Of a DNA stretch of 64,000 nucleotides, positions 41,872 through 50,596 are shown one piece after another. Within the stretch, counting starts at the first letter, position 1. The number at the start of each line of letters is the position of its first letter. A program made the translations under genes and the position numbers. The stretch is from the NCBI RefSeq assembly GCF_010686765.1, contig NZ_JAAGWF010000015.1, positions 124,001 to 188,000 on the forward strand, read 5' to 3'. A model generated the notes under the pieces. That model had not been told where the DNA came from and made no database searches. It was given only the letters and a program-made list of their open reading frames with translations. Source of the stretch: Geodermatophilus sabuli (GTDB taxonomy: Bacteria; Actinomycetota; Actinomycetes; Mycobacteriales; Geodermatophilaceae).

Positions 41872-42816
41872 TCAGGCGTGCTCGGTGGCGAGCGCCGGAC
41901 GCTCGCCGGACGAGCCGGCCCGGCGCAGGTAGAGGCCCGCGACGGCGGCGAGCACGAGCAGGCCACCGGCCAGCGCGCCCAGCGGCAGCCGCTCGCCCAG
42001 GAACCCGGTGGCCAGCGCCGTCGCCGTGACCGGTTCGAGCAGGGTGACGATCGCGGCCACCGGCCCGGGCACGCTGCGCAGTCCCCGGAAGAACAGGGCG
42101 TAGGCCACCGCGCTGGGCACCACCCCCAGGTAGAGCAGCGTCAGGAGCGCCACCGGCTCGGCCGTGACCCGCAGCCCGACGGCCAGCGCGACCGGCGTCA
42201 GCAGCGCCGCGCCGCCGACGAACCCCGCCAGCGTCACCGGCACCCCGTCGGGCACGCCCCCGCTGGCCAGCGTCACGACCGCGTAGCCCAGTGCCGACCC
42301 GACCGCGAGCAGCGCACCCAGCAGCACCGACGTCCCAGCCGAGGCGCCGGCGGTCAGGCCGACGAGCAGGCCCAGCCCGGTGAGCGCGGCGAGCAGCGCG
42401 AGCAGCGTGGCGCCGTCCGGCCGGTCGTGACCCAGCAGCGCGCCGCCGACCGCGATCAGCAGCGGGGCCAGCCCCAGTGCCACCAACGTCGCCACGCTGA
42501 CCCCCGCCGTCGCGACGGCGGCGAAGTACGCCAGTTGGTAGGCCGCGAGGCCCGTCGCGACCAGGGCCAGCCGGGCGGCGACCGGACGGGTCAGCGGGAC
42601 CCGGGCGCTGCGCCGCCGTGCGGTCAGCAGGTGCGCGGCCAGCAGGACGGCCGCGCCGATCGCCATGCGGTGCCAGGCGATGTCGAGTGGACCGAGGTCG
42701 GTGCGGTCGGCGACGACGCGGCCGCTCACACCGGACGTGCCCCAGCACAGGGCGGCGAGCACGACGAGGGGGAAGCCGCTCGGCGCGGCGGATGACGGGG
42801 ACGCGGGGGTGGACAT
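41872..42816 (-). CDS. EamA/DMT-family transporter
   Basis: The protein has 314 residues and ten predicted membrane segments in two EamA repeats. The first starts LVVLAALCWGTSGVSGRVVA and the second at VLLGALLAVGSALGYAVVTL. The late LLEPVTATALATGFLGERLP is the typical conserved segment of helix 9. These proteins export amino acids or other metabolites. ATG 42816 is the only good start. It is an isolated minus-strand gene between tRNA-Ser and the SRP RNA. Substrate cannot be assigned. Confidence 0.9.
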   Translation of the reverse strand: MSTPASPSSAAPSGFPLVVLAALCWGTSGVSGRVVADRTDLGPLDIAWHRMAIGAAVLLAAHLLTARRRSARVPLTRPVAARLALVATGLAAYQLAYFAAVATAGVSVATLVALGLAPLLIAVGGALLGHDRPDGATLLALLAALTGLGLLVGLTAGASAGTSVLLGALLAVGSALGYAVVTLASGGVPDGVPVTLAGFVGGAALLTPVALAVGLRVTAEPVALLTLLYLGVVPSAVAYALFFRGLRSVPGPVAAIVTLLEPVTATALATGFLGERLPLGALAGGLLVLAAVAGLYLRRAGSSGERPALATEHA

Positions 42817-43053
42817 GACGCTCCTGGTCGCAGATCCGGATCGGGAGGCGGGTCCGGAGCACGGCGCAGCGTCCCGGCGCGGTGCCAGGAGGGTCAGGTC
42901 CGCGGTGCTCCGGGTCAGGAGCGGGGCGGGGGCAGGGGGAGGACTCCGCCCCCCTCACCCCACGAAGGCCCGGGGCGGGCCTCGGGACGGGCCGTGGGCG
43001 TCATGGCGTGAGAGGGTATCGGGCCACCGTCCCGGACGCGGAGCCGATTCCTC

Positions 43054-43059
43054 TACAGT
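43054..43059 (+). promoter_or_regulatory. -10 element of the SRP RNA
   Basis: TACAGT ends six bases before the proposed 5' end of the SRP RNA, the right distance for a transcription start. The -35 region is not recognisable. Confidence 0.5.
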
Positions 43060-43065
43060 GGAGGC

Positions 43066-43156
43066 CAGACCCCTCGTGCGGCGTCATCCTGTGAACCTCC
43101 CCAGGGCCGGAAGGCAGCAAGGATAAGCGGGCTCTGGCGGGTGCACGGGGGGTCCC
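43066..43156 (+). ncRNA. ffs: small signal recognition particle RNA (4.5S type)
   Basis: The conserved apical loop AGGGCCGGAAGGCAGCAA lies near 43110, with the symmetric and asymmetric loops that bind Ffh. The terminal helix pairs GACCCCTCGTGC (43068-43079) with GCACGGGGGGTC (43143-43154), with one G-U pair. It forms the particle with Ffh and targets membrane proteins. The exact ends are estimated from the helix. It lies immediately before dnaX, a common arrangement in actinobacteria. Confidence 0.92.
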
Positions 43157-43246
43157 TTGTCGTCCCGGGTGCACCGTTCGCCCTGGCCTCGTCCGGAGGG
43201 CCCGCCGCGAGCTCCGCGAGCGGTGAGGGCGACGCCGTCCGTTGAG

Positions 43247-43252
43247 TAACCT
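43247..43252 (+). promoter_or_regulatory. -10 element suggesting a leaderless dnaX mRNA
   Basis: TAACCT ends six bases before the dnaX GTG, so transcription would start at or next to the start codon. No ribosome site precedes the GTG. Confidence 0.45.
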
Positions 43253-43258
43253 GCCTGC

Positions 43259-45532
43259 GTGGCTCTGGCGCTCTACCGCAAGTACCGCCCGGCGACCTTC
43301 GCCGAGGTGGTCGGCCAGGAGCACGTGACCACCCCGCTGGTCAACGCCGTCGACGGCGGGCGGATCAACCACGCCTATCTCTTCAGCGGCCCGCGCGGGT
43401 GCGGGAAGACGTCGTCGGCACGGATCCTCGCCCGGTCCCTGAACTGCGAGCAGGGGCCGACGTCCACGCCCTGCGGCGTCTGCGACTCCTGCGTCGCGCT
43501 GGCCCCCGACGGCCCCGGTTCGCTCGACGTGATCGAGATCGACGCGGCCAGCCACGGCGGTGTCGACGACGCCCGTGACCTCCGGGAACGTGCCTTCTTC
43601 GCGCCCGTCAGCAGCCGCTACAAGGTCTACATCATCGACGAGGCGCACATGGTGACCACGCAGGGCTTCAACGCCCTGCTCAAGGTGGTCGAGGAGCCGC
43701 CGGAGTTCCTGGTGTTCGTCTTCGCGACCACCGAGCCGGACAAGGTGCTGCCGACCATCCGCTCGCGCACACACCACTACCCGTTCCGCCTGGTGCCCCC
43801 GACGACGCTGCGCGGCCTGCTGGAGCGGACCTGCACCGCCGAGGGCGTCCAGGTCGAGCCGACGGTCTTCCCGCTGGTCGTCCGCGCCGGAGGTGGTTCG
43901 GTGCGGGACTCGCTGTCGATCCTCGACCAGCTGCTGGCCGGCGCCGGCTCCGAGGGCGTCACCTACAAGACCGCGGTCGGGCTGCTCGGGGTCACCGACG
44001 ACGCGCTGCTCGACGAGGCGATCGACGCGCTCGCCGCCCGCGACGCCCCGGGCGTCTTCCGGGCCGTCGACCGCGTCGTCGAGGCCGGGCACGACCCCCG
44101 CCGGTTCGCCACCGACCTGCTCGACCGACTGCGCGACCTGATCGTGCTCGACGCCGTTCCCGAGGCCGGCGGCAACGGACTGCTCGACTGCCCTCCCGAC
44201 CGGCTGGACCTGATGAGCTCCCAGGCCCAGGGCCTGGGCTCGGCCACGCTCTCCCGCATGGCCGACACCGTGCACGCGGGTCTGACCGAGATGCGGGGGA
44301 CGACGGCGCCCCGGCTGCTGCTCGAACTCGTCTGCGCGCGCATGCTGCTGCCGGCCACGGACGACTCGTCGGCCGCCACGCTCCAGCGGGTGGAGCGTCT
44401 CGAGCGGCGGATGTCGATCGCCGGCGAGCACGCCGGTCGGCCGCTCACCGACGCGGACGCCGTCCCGGAGACCCCCGGCCGGCCGGTCCCCGTGCGGGAG
44501 ACGCCGGCGCCCCGTCCGCCCGCCGTGGCCGCGCCGCCTGTCACACCTCCGGCCGCACCCCCGGCCGCGGCGCCGGCGGTGCCCGCCGCGGACGCCCAGC
44601 CGAGCGGCCCGAGACGGGAGTTCGTCCGGCGGTCGCAGGCGGCATCCCCGGCCGCCAGACCGGCGGCTGCTCCCGCGGCGGCTGCTCCCGCCGCGGCGGG
44701 GCCGGCCGCTGCGCCCGCCTCCTCCGACTGGCCCGAGACCACCCCGCCCGGTTCGGGCGCGGGTGCGGCGCCCTCCCGCCCGGCGGCGCCGGCGCCGGCC
44801 GCCGCGGCGGCACCGCCCGCGGGCGGTCGCCGCCCGCAGGCAGCAGCGGCGGAGCCCGACATCCCGCTGCCCCCGGAGCCCACCGACGACGAGGACTGGC
44901 CGCACGCCGCACAGCCCGCAGCGGTGGCCGCGGCGGCCGCCCGCACCGAGGCGCCCCGGCCCGCCGGTGAGCCCGCCGCGCCGCGGGCCGCCGCCGAGTC
45001 CTCCCCGGTCCCGCGCGGCGGCGAGCCGACCCCGGTGGTGTCGGCCGACCCGGGCCCGCCTCCCGGCGAGGGCGAGCTCACCACCAGCGACGTCCGGCGG
45101 GTGTGGCCGGAGCTGCTGACCGTGGTCCGCCGGCACAAGCGGACGACCGAGGCGCTGCTGAAGAACGCCCAGGTGCACGACCTCACCAACGGGGTGCTCA
45201 CCCTCTCCACCGCGTCCCCGGCGCTGGCGCGGCGGCTGGCCGACGACCTCAACAAGGACGTCCTCCGGGAGGCGCTGAACGAGTTGCTGGGCGTGCGCTG
45301 GCGGATCGACGCCGTCGTCGAGGGCGCCGCCCGGCCCGGCGCGGAGCCGGTCGCGCCCGAGGCCGCCCGGGAGGCGGCCCGGGCGGCGGAGGCGGCCGAA
45401 GCCAGTGAGCTCATGGCCGAGCGGGCCGCGGAGGGCCCCGGCGGTGACCGGGAGGCCGAGCCGGCCGTCGACCCGGAGCAGGCGGCGCTGTCGCTGCTCC
45501 GGGCCCAGCTCGGCGCGCGTCCCATCGAGTGA
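43259..45532 (+). CDS. dnaX: DNA polymerase III subunits gamma and tau
   Basis: The protein has 757 residues. It is the clamp-loader ATPase: Walker A in GPRGCGKTSSAR (near residue 45), a zinc module with NCEQGPTSTPCGVCDSC, Walker B as YIIDEAHMV, and the sensor region FVFATTEPDKV. After residue about 365 a long alanine/proline-rich linker leads to a tau-like domain (VWPELLTVVRRHKRTTEALL). A gamma form by frameshift is not evident. GTG 43259 is directly preceded by a -10-like element. The ybaB-recR partners are 1 kb downstream, separated by an opposite-strand gene pair. Confidence 0.96.
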   Translation: MALALYRKYRPATFAEVVGQEHVTTPLVNAVDGGRINHAYLFSGPRGCGKTSSARILARSLNCEQGPTSTPCGVCDSCVALAPDGPGSLDVIEIDAASHGGVDDARDLRERAFFAPVSSRYKVYIIDEAHMVTTQGFNALLKVVEEPPEFLVFVFATTEPDKVLPTIRSRTHHYPFRLVPPTTLRGLLERTCTAEGVQVEPTVFPLVVRAGGGSVRDSLSILDQLLAGAGSEGVTYKTAVGLLGVTDDALLDEAIDALAARDAPGVFRAVDRVVEAGHDPRRFATDLLDRLRDLIVLDAVPEAGGNGLLDCPPDRLDLMSSQAQGLGSATLSRMADTVHAGLTEMRGTTAPRLLLELVCARMLLPATDDSSAATLQRVERLERRMSIAGEHAGRPLTDADAVPETPGRPVPVRETPAPRPPAVAAPPVTPPAAPPAAAPAVPAADAQPSGPRREFVRRSQAASPAARPAAAPAAAAPAAAGPAAAPASSDWPETTPPGSGAGAAPSRPAAPAPAAAAAPPAGGRRPQAAAAEPDIPLPPEPTDDEDWPHAAQPAAVAAAAARTEAPRPAGEPAAPRAAAESSPVPRGGEPTPVVSADPGPPPGEGELTTSDVRRVWPELLTVVRRHKRTTEALLKNAQVHDLTNGVLTLSTASPALARRLADDLNKDVLREALNELLGVRWRIDAVVEGAARPGAEPVAPEAAREAARAAEAAEASELMAERAAEGPGGDREAEPAVDPEQAALSLLRAQLGARPIE

Positions 45533-45535
45533 GGT

Positions 45536-45571
45536 CCCGTCCCGGCACCGCCCACGCGGGCGAGGGACGGG
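45536..45571. terminator. bidirectional hairpin between dnaX and the AHSA1 gene
   Basis: The arms CCCGTCCC (45536-45543) and GGGACGGG (45564-45571) enclose an inner CGCCC/GGGCG stem. It lies between two convergent genes, four bases past the dnaX stop. Confidence 0.65.
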
Positions 45572-45578
45572 GCTCCCC

Positions 45579-46064
45579 TCAGCTGCGGGACAGCAGCTCG
45601 TCGAGCTTCTCGTAGCCCTCGTTGACGCCGACGTCCATGCCGCTGGAGAGCATGGCGTCGCGGTCGGCGAAGGAGTCGCAGAGGGAGGTCGCGGTCAGGC
45701 GGGTGCGGCCGTTCCCGAGGTCCTCGAGGACCAGCTTCTCCAGCGCGACCCCGTCGGGCATGCCGTCGAAGGTGAACGTCTGCACGATCAGCTCGTCGGG
45801 CCGCACCTCGTGGAAGGAGCCGTGGAAGCCGTACTCCTGGCCCTCGTGGACGGACACGTATCGCCAGGAGCCGCCGGTACGGCAGTCCCACTCGTCGATC
45901 CTGGTCTGCGTGCTGCTGGGCCCCGTCCACTGGGCGACCAGGTCGCGGTCGGTGTGGGCGCGGAACACCTTCTCCGGGGGAGCGTCGAACTCGCGGATGA
46001 TCCGGATCAGCGGGACCTCCGGGTCGGCGACGATCTGGGTCTCGTGGTGCTGCGTGGTGGTCAT
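45579..46064 (-). CDS. SRPBCC/AHSA1-domain protein
   Basis: The protein has 161 residues. The AHSA1 lipid-binding-like fold is recognised from IRIIREFDAPPEKVFRAHTD, the WTGP turn, GGSWRYVSVHEGQEYGFHG and the C-terminal helix near NEGYEKLDELLS. These proteins bind hydrophobic ligands or act in toxin/solvent responses. ATG 46064 overlaps the stop of the ArsR gene (ATGA), the standard ArsR-AHSA1 operon. It is expected to be repressed by that regulator through the twin palindromes upstream. Confidence 0.9.
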   Translation of the reverse strand: MTTTQHHETQIVADPEVPLIRIIREFDAPPEKVFRAHTDRDLVAQWTGPSSTQTRIDEWDCRTGGSWRYVSVHEGQEYGFHGSFHEVRPDELIVQTFTFDGMPDGVALEKLVLEDLGNGRTRLTATSLCDSFADRDAMLSSGMDVGVNEGYEKLDELLSRS

Positions 46065-46423
46065 GACGGGGTTCCTTCCCGAGGTGTGGTGGGTGACGGG
46101 TCGTCCGGCATCGCGCGCAGGACGTCGTCGAGTCGGCGGTAGCGCTCCTCGGCCTGTCGCCGGTAGCGCTCGATCCACTTGGTCATGAGGTCGAAGACCT
46201 CCGCCTCCAGGTGCACCGGCCGGCGCTGGGCGTCACGACTGCGGCTGACCAGGCCGGCGTCCTCCAGCACCCGCAGGTGCTTGGAGACGGCCTGGACGCT
46301 CACGTCGTAGGGCTCGGCGAGCTCACCGACGGTGGCGTCGGCCACCGTCAGCCGGGCGACCATGTCGCGCCGGGTGGGGTCGGCCAGGGCCGCGAAGACC
46401 CGGGAGAGCGGATCGGCGGCCAT
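46061..46423 (-). CDS. ArsR-family winged-helix repressor
   Basis: The protein has 120 residues. The ArsR helix-turn-helix reads LADPTRRDMVARL, then VGELAEPYDVSVQAVSKHLR and VLEDAGLVSRSRDAQRRP. No metal-binding cysteine motif is present, so it belongs to the non-metal ArsR group paired with AHSA1 proteins. ATG 46423 has GGGAGG upstream. A minus-strand TTGACA (46494-46489) and CACTCT spaced by 17 bp form a probable promoter. One 16-bp palindrome overlaps its -35 and another its start site, which suggests autorepression. Confidence 0.92.
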   Translation of the reverse strand: MAADPLSRVFAALADPTRRDMVARLTVADATVGELAEPYDVSVQAVSKHLRVLEDAGLVSRSRDAQRRPVHLEAEVFDLMTKWIERYRRQAEERYRRLDDVLRAMPDDPSPTTPREGTPS

Positions 46424-46444
46424 CGGTTCCTCCCTTCCTCGTCG

Positions 46445-46460
46445 TCAACCAATCGGTTGA
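46445..46460. promoter_or_regulatory. ArsR operator, proximal copy
   Basis: TCAACCAATCGGTTGA has perfect TCAACC/GGTTGA arms. It lies 22 bp upstream of the ArsR ATG and overlaps the predicted transcription start. Confidence 0.65.
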
Positions 46461-46490
46461 GTACGAGAGTGCACCGCGCCGGCCGCCTTG

Positions 46491-46506
46491 TCAACCATTC
46501 GGTTGA
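46491..46506. promoter_or_regulatory. ArsR operator, distal copy
   Basis: TCAACCATTCGGTTGA has the same arms as the proximal copy, 46 bp away (about 4.4 helical turns). It overlaps the minus-strand -35 (TTGACA) of the ArsR promoter. Confidence 0.65.
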
Positions 46507-46554
46507 GAAATGCCGGTGGAGCTCGTCGTCCCCGCACCCGTCGCACCCGCGGCC

Positions 46555-46560
46555 TACCCT
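46555..46560 (+). promoter_or_regulatory. -10 element suggesting a leaderless ybaB mRNA
   Basis: TACCCT ends six bases before the ybaB ATG, the same spacing as at dnaX. No ribosome site is seen. Confidence 0.4.
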
Positions 46561-46566
46561 CGGGGC

Positions 46567-46902
46567 ATGTTCCCCGGTGGTCAGCCCGACATGTCGCAGC
46601 TGCTCAAGCAGGCGCAGCAGATGCAGCAGCAGCTCGCTGCCGCGCAGGAGCAGTTGGCCGCCGAGGAGGTCACCGGCTCGGCCGGAGGCGGTCTGGTCAC
46701 GGCGACGATGTCGGGGCAGGGCGAGCTGACGGCGGTCACGATCTCCCCCGAGGCGGTGGACCCGGCCGACCTGGAGACGCTGCAGGACCTCGTCGTCGCC
46801 GCCGTCCGGGACGCCTCCCGCCAGGCCAACGAACTGACCGCCAGCCGGATGGGGCCGCTCGCCGGCGGCCTCGGTGGCGGCCTGGGGCTGCCCGGCCTCT
46901 GA
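46567..46902 (+). CDS. ybaB: YbaB/EbfC nucleoid-associated protein
   Basis: The protein has 111 residues. The family pattern is clear: [20 protein letters not shown], then [20 protein letters not shown] and [19 protein letters not shown]. It forms tweezer-like dimers that bind DNA. ATG 46567 matches the N-terminus of actinobacterial homologues (short MxPGG start); an upstream ATG at 46510 lies against the ArsR operator and would add 19 unrelated residues. It is followed by recR after 28 bp, as in most bacteria. Confidence 0.93.
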   Translation: MFPGGQPDMSQLLKQAQQMQQQLAAAQEQLAAEEVTGSAGGGLVTATMSGQGELTAVTISPEAVDPADLETLQDLVVAAVRDASRQANELTASRMGPLAGGLGGGLGLPGL

Positions 46903-46930
46903 GCCGCGCCCCTCCGGAGAGAGGAACACC

Positions 46931-47530
46931 GTGTACGAGGGGGCCGTCCAGGACCTCATCGACGAGCTCGGCCGGCTGCCCGGTGTCGGGCCGAAGAGTG
47001 CCCAGCGGATCGCGTTCCACCTGCTGGCGTCGGAGTCCGCCGACGTCAGCCGGCTGGTGGCGGCGCTGCAGCGCGTGCAGGCGGAGGTCCGGTTCTGCGT
47101 GACCTGCTACAACGTCGCCGAGGGCGAGCAGTGCCGCATCTGCCGTGATCCGCGGCGTGGGGACGACGTCATCTGCGTCGTCGAGGAGCCCAAGGACGTC
47201 GTCGCCATCGAGCGGACCCGCGAGTTCCGCGGCCGCTACCACGTGCTCGGCGGCGCGATCAGCCCGATCGAGGGCGTGGGCCCCGACGACCTGCGGGTCA
47301 AGGAGCTGATGACCCGGCTGATGAGCGGCACGGTCACCGAGCTGATCATCGCCACGGACCCCAACCTCGAGGGCGAGGCGACCGCGGCCTACCTGGCGCG
47401 ACTCGTCGGCCCGATGGGGCTGGCGGTCTCCCGGCTGGCCAGCGGCCTGCCGGTGGGTGGCGACCTGGAGTACGCCGACGAGGTCACGCTCGGCCGGGCC
47501 TTCGAGGGCCGCCGCCGCATCGACGCCTGA
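46931..47530 (+). CDS. recR: recombination protein RecR
   Basis: The protein has 199 residues. Domains in order: helix-hairpin-helix [20 protein letters not shown], the four-cysteine zinc finger [16 protein letters not shown], and a Toprim domain starting [17 protein letters not shown] with [17 protein letters not shown]. RecR with RecF/RecO loads RecA at gaps. GTG 46931 has GAGAGGA upstream. Length and motif order are normal, and the gene follows ybaB directly. Confidence 0.96.
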   Translation: MYEGAVQDLIDELGRLPGVGPKSAQRIAFHLLASESADVSRLVAALQRVQAEVRFCVTCYNVAEGEQCRICRDPRRGDDVICVVEEPKDVVAIERTREFRGRYHVLGGAISPIEGVGPDDLRVKELMTRLMSGTVTELIIATDPNLEGEATAAYLARLVGPMGLAVSRLASGLPVGGDLEYADEVTLGRAFEGRRRIDA

Positions 47531-47796
47531 GGGTGCCGGGCCGCCCGCGGGCAGCCGGACGACGGCGCCGGGGGCCTCGCGGCGCAGGCGCGGACCGTCC
47601 TCTGCGCGAGGTCGGGGCGGGCCCGCGCGCCGGGAACGCCGCAGGTCACAGGATGGTGTCGACCGTCGACGGGGATGGACCGTGGGCACGGGGACGGGCC
47701 TAGGGTCCCAGCAGGTCTGCGGACGTCTGACGTCCGGCGGCCGCCACGTCGGGAACACATCCGGCCCGAGAGGGCCGAGAAGGCAGGTCTTCCGCG

Positions 47797-49497
47797 ATGC
47801 AGCGTCGTCCCCAGCGCCTGCTGGCCGCCTCGGCAGCCGCGCTCACCGCAGTCACCCTGGCTGCCTGCGCCTCCAGTGACCGGGACTCCGGGGAGGGAGG
47901 TGCGGAGGGCGAGAGCGGGGGCACGCTGGTCTTCGGGGCCACGTCCGACCCGATCATGCTCGACCCCGCGTTCGCCAGTGACGGCGAGACCTTCCGCGTC
48001 ATCCGCCAGGTCTACGAGGGGCTGCTGACCAACGAGCTCGGCGGTACCGACCCCGTCCCGGCCCTCGCCGAGGACTGGGAGGTCAGCGACGACGGGCTCG
48101 AGTACACCTTCAGCCTGCGCGACGGCGTCCAGTTCCACGACGGGACGGACTTCAACGGCGAGGCGGTCTGCTTCAACTTCGAACGCTGGTTCAACTTCGA
48201 GGGCCTGGCCCAGAGCCCGAGCGCCTCCACCTACTACCAGGACGTGTTCGGCGGGTTCGCCAGCACGCCGGAGACGCCCAACATCTACGCCGGCTGCGAG
48301 GCGCCCGACGAGACGACGGCCGTCATCACGCTCAACCGCGTGACCAGCAAGTTCCCGGCCGCCCTGTCGCTGCCGGCGTTCTCGATCGCCAGCCCGACCG
48401 CGCTGGAGGAGTACGACGCCGACAACCTCTCCGGCAGCGAGGACGCGCTGACCTACCCCGCGTACGCGCTCGAGCACCCGACCGGCACCGGCCCGTTCCG
48501 GTTCGACAGCTGGGACCGCGGCAACGGCGAGGTGACGATCGTCCGCAACGACGACTACTGGGGCGAGCCGGCCCTGCTCGACGAGATCATCTTCCGCGCC
48601 ATCCCGGACGGGAACACGCGGCGCCAGGAGCTGCAGGCCGGCTCGATCGACGGCTACGACTTCGTCGCGCCCGCGGACTACGAGAGCCTGGCGGACGAGG
48701 GCTTCCAGGTCCTGGTCCGCGACCCGTTCAACATCCTGTACCTCGGCATCAACGGCGGCGGCATCCCCGGTGCGGGCGCCAACCCCGCCCTGCAGAACCC
48801 GCAGGTGCGTCAGGCGATCGCCCACGCGATCGACCGCGAGACGATCGTCACCTCCCTGCTGCCCGAGGGCGCCGAGGCGGCCATCGAGTTCCTGCCGCCC
48901 ACCGTCGACGGGTACGCCGAGGACGTCACCACCTACGACTACGACCCCGACCGGTCCCGGCAGCTGCTCACCGAGGCCGGTGCGCTGGGCACCACGCTGC
49001 GGTTCTTCTACCCGACCGACGTCAGCCGGCCCTACCTCCCGGACCCGGCCGCGATGTTCCAGGTGATCAGCCAGAACCTGACCGACGCGGGCTTCACCGT
49101 CCAGCCGACGGCGCTGCCGTGGAGCCCGGACTACCTCAACGTCGTGCAGGCCGGCGGGGCCGACGTCCACCTGCTGGGCTGGACCGGTGACTACAACGAC
49201 GCCTACAACTTCGTGGGCACCTTCTTCGCCGCGAAGGCCGACGGCCTGGCGAAGGCGGAGTTCGGCGCCTTCAACAACCCGGAGATCTTCCAGGCGCTGG
49301 CCACCGCCGACGCCGAGCCGGACCCCGAGGCCCGCACCGCGCTCTACCAGGAGGCCAACCGGCTGATCATGGACTACCTCCCGGGTGTCCCGATCTCCCA
49401 CTCGCCGCCGGCGCTCGTGGTGGCGGAGAACGTCTCCGGGCTGGAGCCCAGCCCGCTGACCGCGGAGGTCTTCACCGGCGTCTCCATCGACGGCTGA
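47797..49497 (+). CDS. ABC transporter peptide/opine-binding lipoprotein (DppA/OppA-like)
   Basis: The protein has 566 residues and is an SBP_bac_5 family solute receptor. A lipoprotein signal ends in LAAC (lipobox near residue 24). The mature protein has LDPAFASDGETFRVIRQVYE, FSLRDGVQFHDGTDFNGEAV and the late PGVPISHSPP. It captures oligopeptides or similar solutes outside the cell for the permeases and ATPases encoded downstream. ATG 47797 is clear. TAGGGT at 47701 is a possible -10 element in the 266-bp upstream region, where I see no other gene. Confidence 0.94.
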   Translation: MQRRPQRLLAASAAALTAVTLAACASSDRDSGEGGAEGESGGTLVFGATSDPIMLDPAFASDGETFRVIRQVYEGLLTNELGGTDPVPALAEDWEVSDDGLEYTFSLRDGVQFHDGTDFNGEAVCFNFERWFNFEGLAQSPSASTYYQDVFGGFASTPETPNIYAGCEAPDETTAVITLNRVTSKFPAALSLPAFSIASPTALEEYDADNLSGSEDALTYPAYALEHPTGTGPFRFDSWDRGNGEVTIVRNDDYWGEPALLDEIIFRAIPDGNTRRQELQAGSIDGYDFVAPADYESLADEGFQVLVRDPFNILYLGINGGGIPGAGANPALQNPQVRQAIAHAIDRETIVTSLLPEGAEAAIEFLPPTVDGYAEDVTTYDYDPDRSRQLLTEAGALGTTLRFFYPTDVSRPYLPDPAAMFQVISQNLTDAGFTVQPTALPWSPDYLNVVQAGGADVHLLGWTGDYNDAYNFVGTFFAAKADGLAKAEFGAFNNPEIFQALATADAEPDPEARTALYQEANRLIMDYLPGVPISHSPPALVVAENVSGLEPSPLTAEVFTGVSIDG

Positions 49498-49503
49498 TCT
49501 CCC

Positions 49504-49549
49504 CGTCCGTCCCCGCCGGTGACCTCCGGGTCGCCGGCGGGGACGGACG
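49504..49549 (+). terminator. intra-operon 16-bp stem-loop after the binding-protein gene
   Basis: Perfect 16-bp arms at 49504-49519 (CGTCCGTCCCCGCCGG) and 49534-49549 surround a 14-base loop. It starts seven bases past the receptor stop and ends 42 bp before the permease start. Such hairpins let the receptor be made in excess over the permeases. Confidence 0.65.
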
Positions 49550-49591
49550 CCGTCCGCACGTCGGAACGAGCGAAGGGCTGACGAGAGCGCC

Positions 49592-50596
49592 GTGCTCCGC
49601 TTCATCCTCCGCCGGCTGGTCCAGCTGGTCCCGATCCTCCTGGGCCTGTCGATCCTGCTCTTCGCCTGGCTGCGCGCCCTCCCCGGCGGCCCGGCCCAGG
49701 CCGCCCTGGGGGAGCGGGCCACCCCCGAGGCGATCGCCCGCTACAACGAGCTGTTCGGCCTCGACCAGCCGCTGTACGTCCAGTACTTCCGCTTCCTCGG
49801 CCGGGCCGTGCAGCTGGACTTCGGCTCGTCGGCCCAGACCGGCCGGCCGGTGACCACCGAGTTCCTCGAGCGGATGCCCGGCACCATCGAGCTGACCCTC
49901 TTCGCGATGGTCTTCGCGATCGGGGTCGGCATCCCGCTGGGCTACCTCGCCGCGCGCAAGCACGGCAGCTGGCTGGACTCGACGTCGGTCATCGGCTCGC
50001 TGCTCGGCGTCGCGATCCCGGTCTTCTTCCTGGCCTACCTGCTCCGGCTGCTGTTCGCGGTGCAGCTCGGCTGGCTGCCGGGCTCCGGTCGCCAGGACGT
50101 GCGGATGGACGCCACCCGCATCACCAACTTCTACGTCCTCGACGGGCTGCTCACCCGGGAGTGGGACGCCGCGTGGGACGCCGTCCTGCACCTGGTCCTG
50201 CCGGCCATCGCGCTGGGCACCATCCCGCTGGCCATCATCGTGCGCATCACCCGGGCCTCGGTCCTGGACGTCGTCAACGAGGACTACGTGCGGACGGCGA
50301 ACGCCAAGGGCCTGGCCACCCGGACCGTGCGCCGGCGGCACATCCTCCGCAACGCCCTGCTGCCGGTGTCGACGACGATCGGCCTGCAGACCGGCCTGCT
50401 GCTCTCCGGCGCCGTGCTCACCGAGACGGTCTTCGCGTTCGGCGGGGTGGGATCGGCGCTACGGGACGCCATCTTCACGCGCGACTTCGCCGTCCTCCAG
50501 GGCTTCATCCTGCTGCTCGCCGTCGTCTACGTGCTGGTGAACCTCCTGGTGGACATCTCCTACGGCTTGCTCGACCCGAGGGTGAGGGTCCGATGA
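49592..50596 (+). CDS. ABC transporter permease, DppB type
   Basis: The protein has 334 residues and six membrane segments. The first helix is RLVQLVPILLGLSILLFAWL. The cytoplasmic EAA loop that contacts the ATPase is seen near DYVRTANAKGLATRTVRRRH. This class forms half of the membrane channel with the DppC-type partner. GTG 49592 is the start; the stop overlaps the next gene (ATGA). Substrate is inferred as di- or oligopeptides, but nickel or opine importers look alike. Confidence 0.94.
   Translation: MLRFILRRLVQLVPILLGLSILLFAWLRALPGGPAQAALGERATPEAIARYNELFGLDQPLYVQYFRFLGRAVQLDFGSSAQTGRPVTTEFLERMPGTIELTLFAMVFAIGVGIPLGYLAARKHGSWLDSTSVIGSLLGVAIPVFFLAYLLRLLFAVQLGWLPGSGRQDVRMDATRITNFYVLDGLLTREWDAAWDAVLHLVLPAIALGTIPLAIIVRITRASVLDVVNEDYVRTANAKGLATRTVRRRHILRNALLPVSTTIGLQTGLLLSGAVLTETVFAFGGVGSALRDAIFTRDFAVLQGFILLLAVVYVLVNLLVDISYGLLDPRVRVR

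Noticed and set aside
42882..43126. Short plus-strand ORFs before the SRP RNA
   Set aside because: They run into the SRP RNA and have no conserved sequence; the RNA explains the region.
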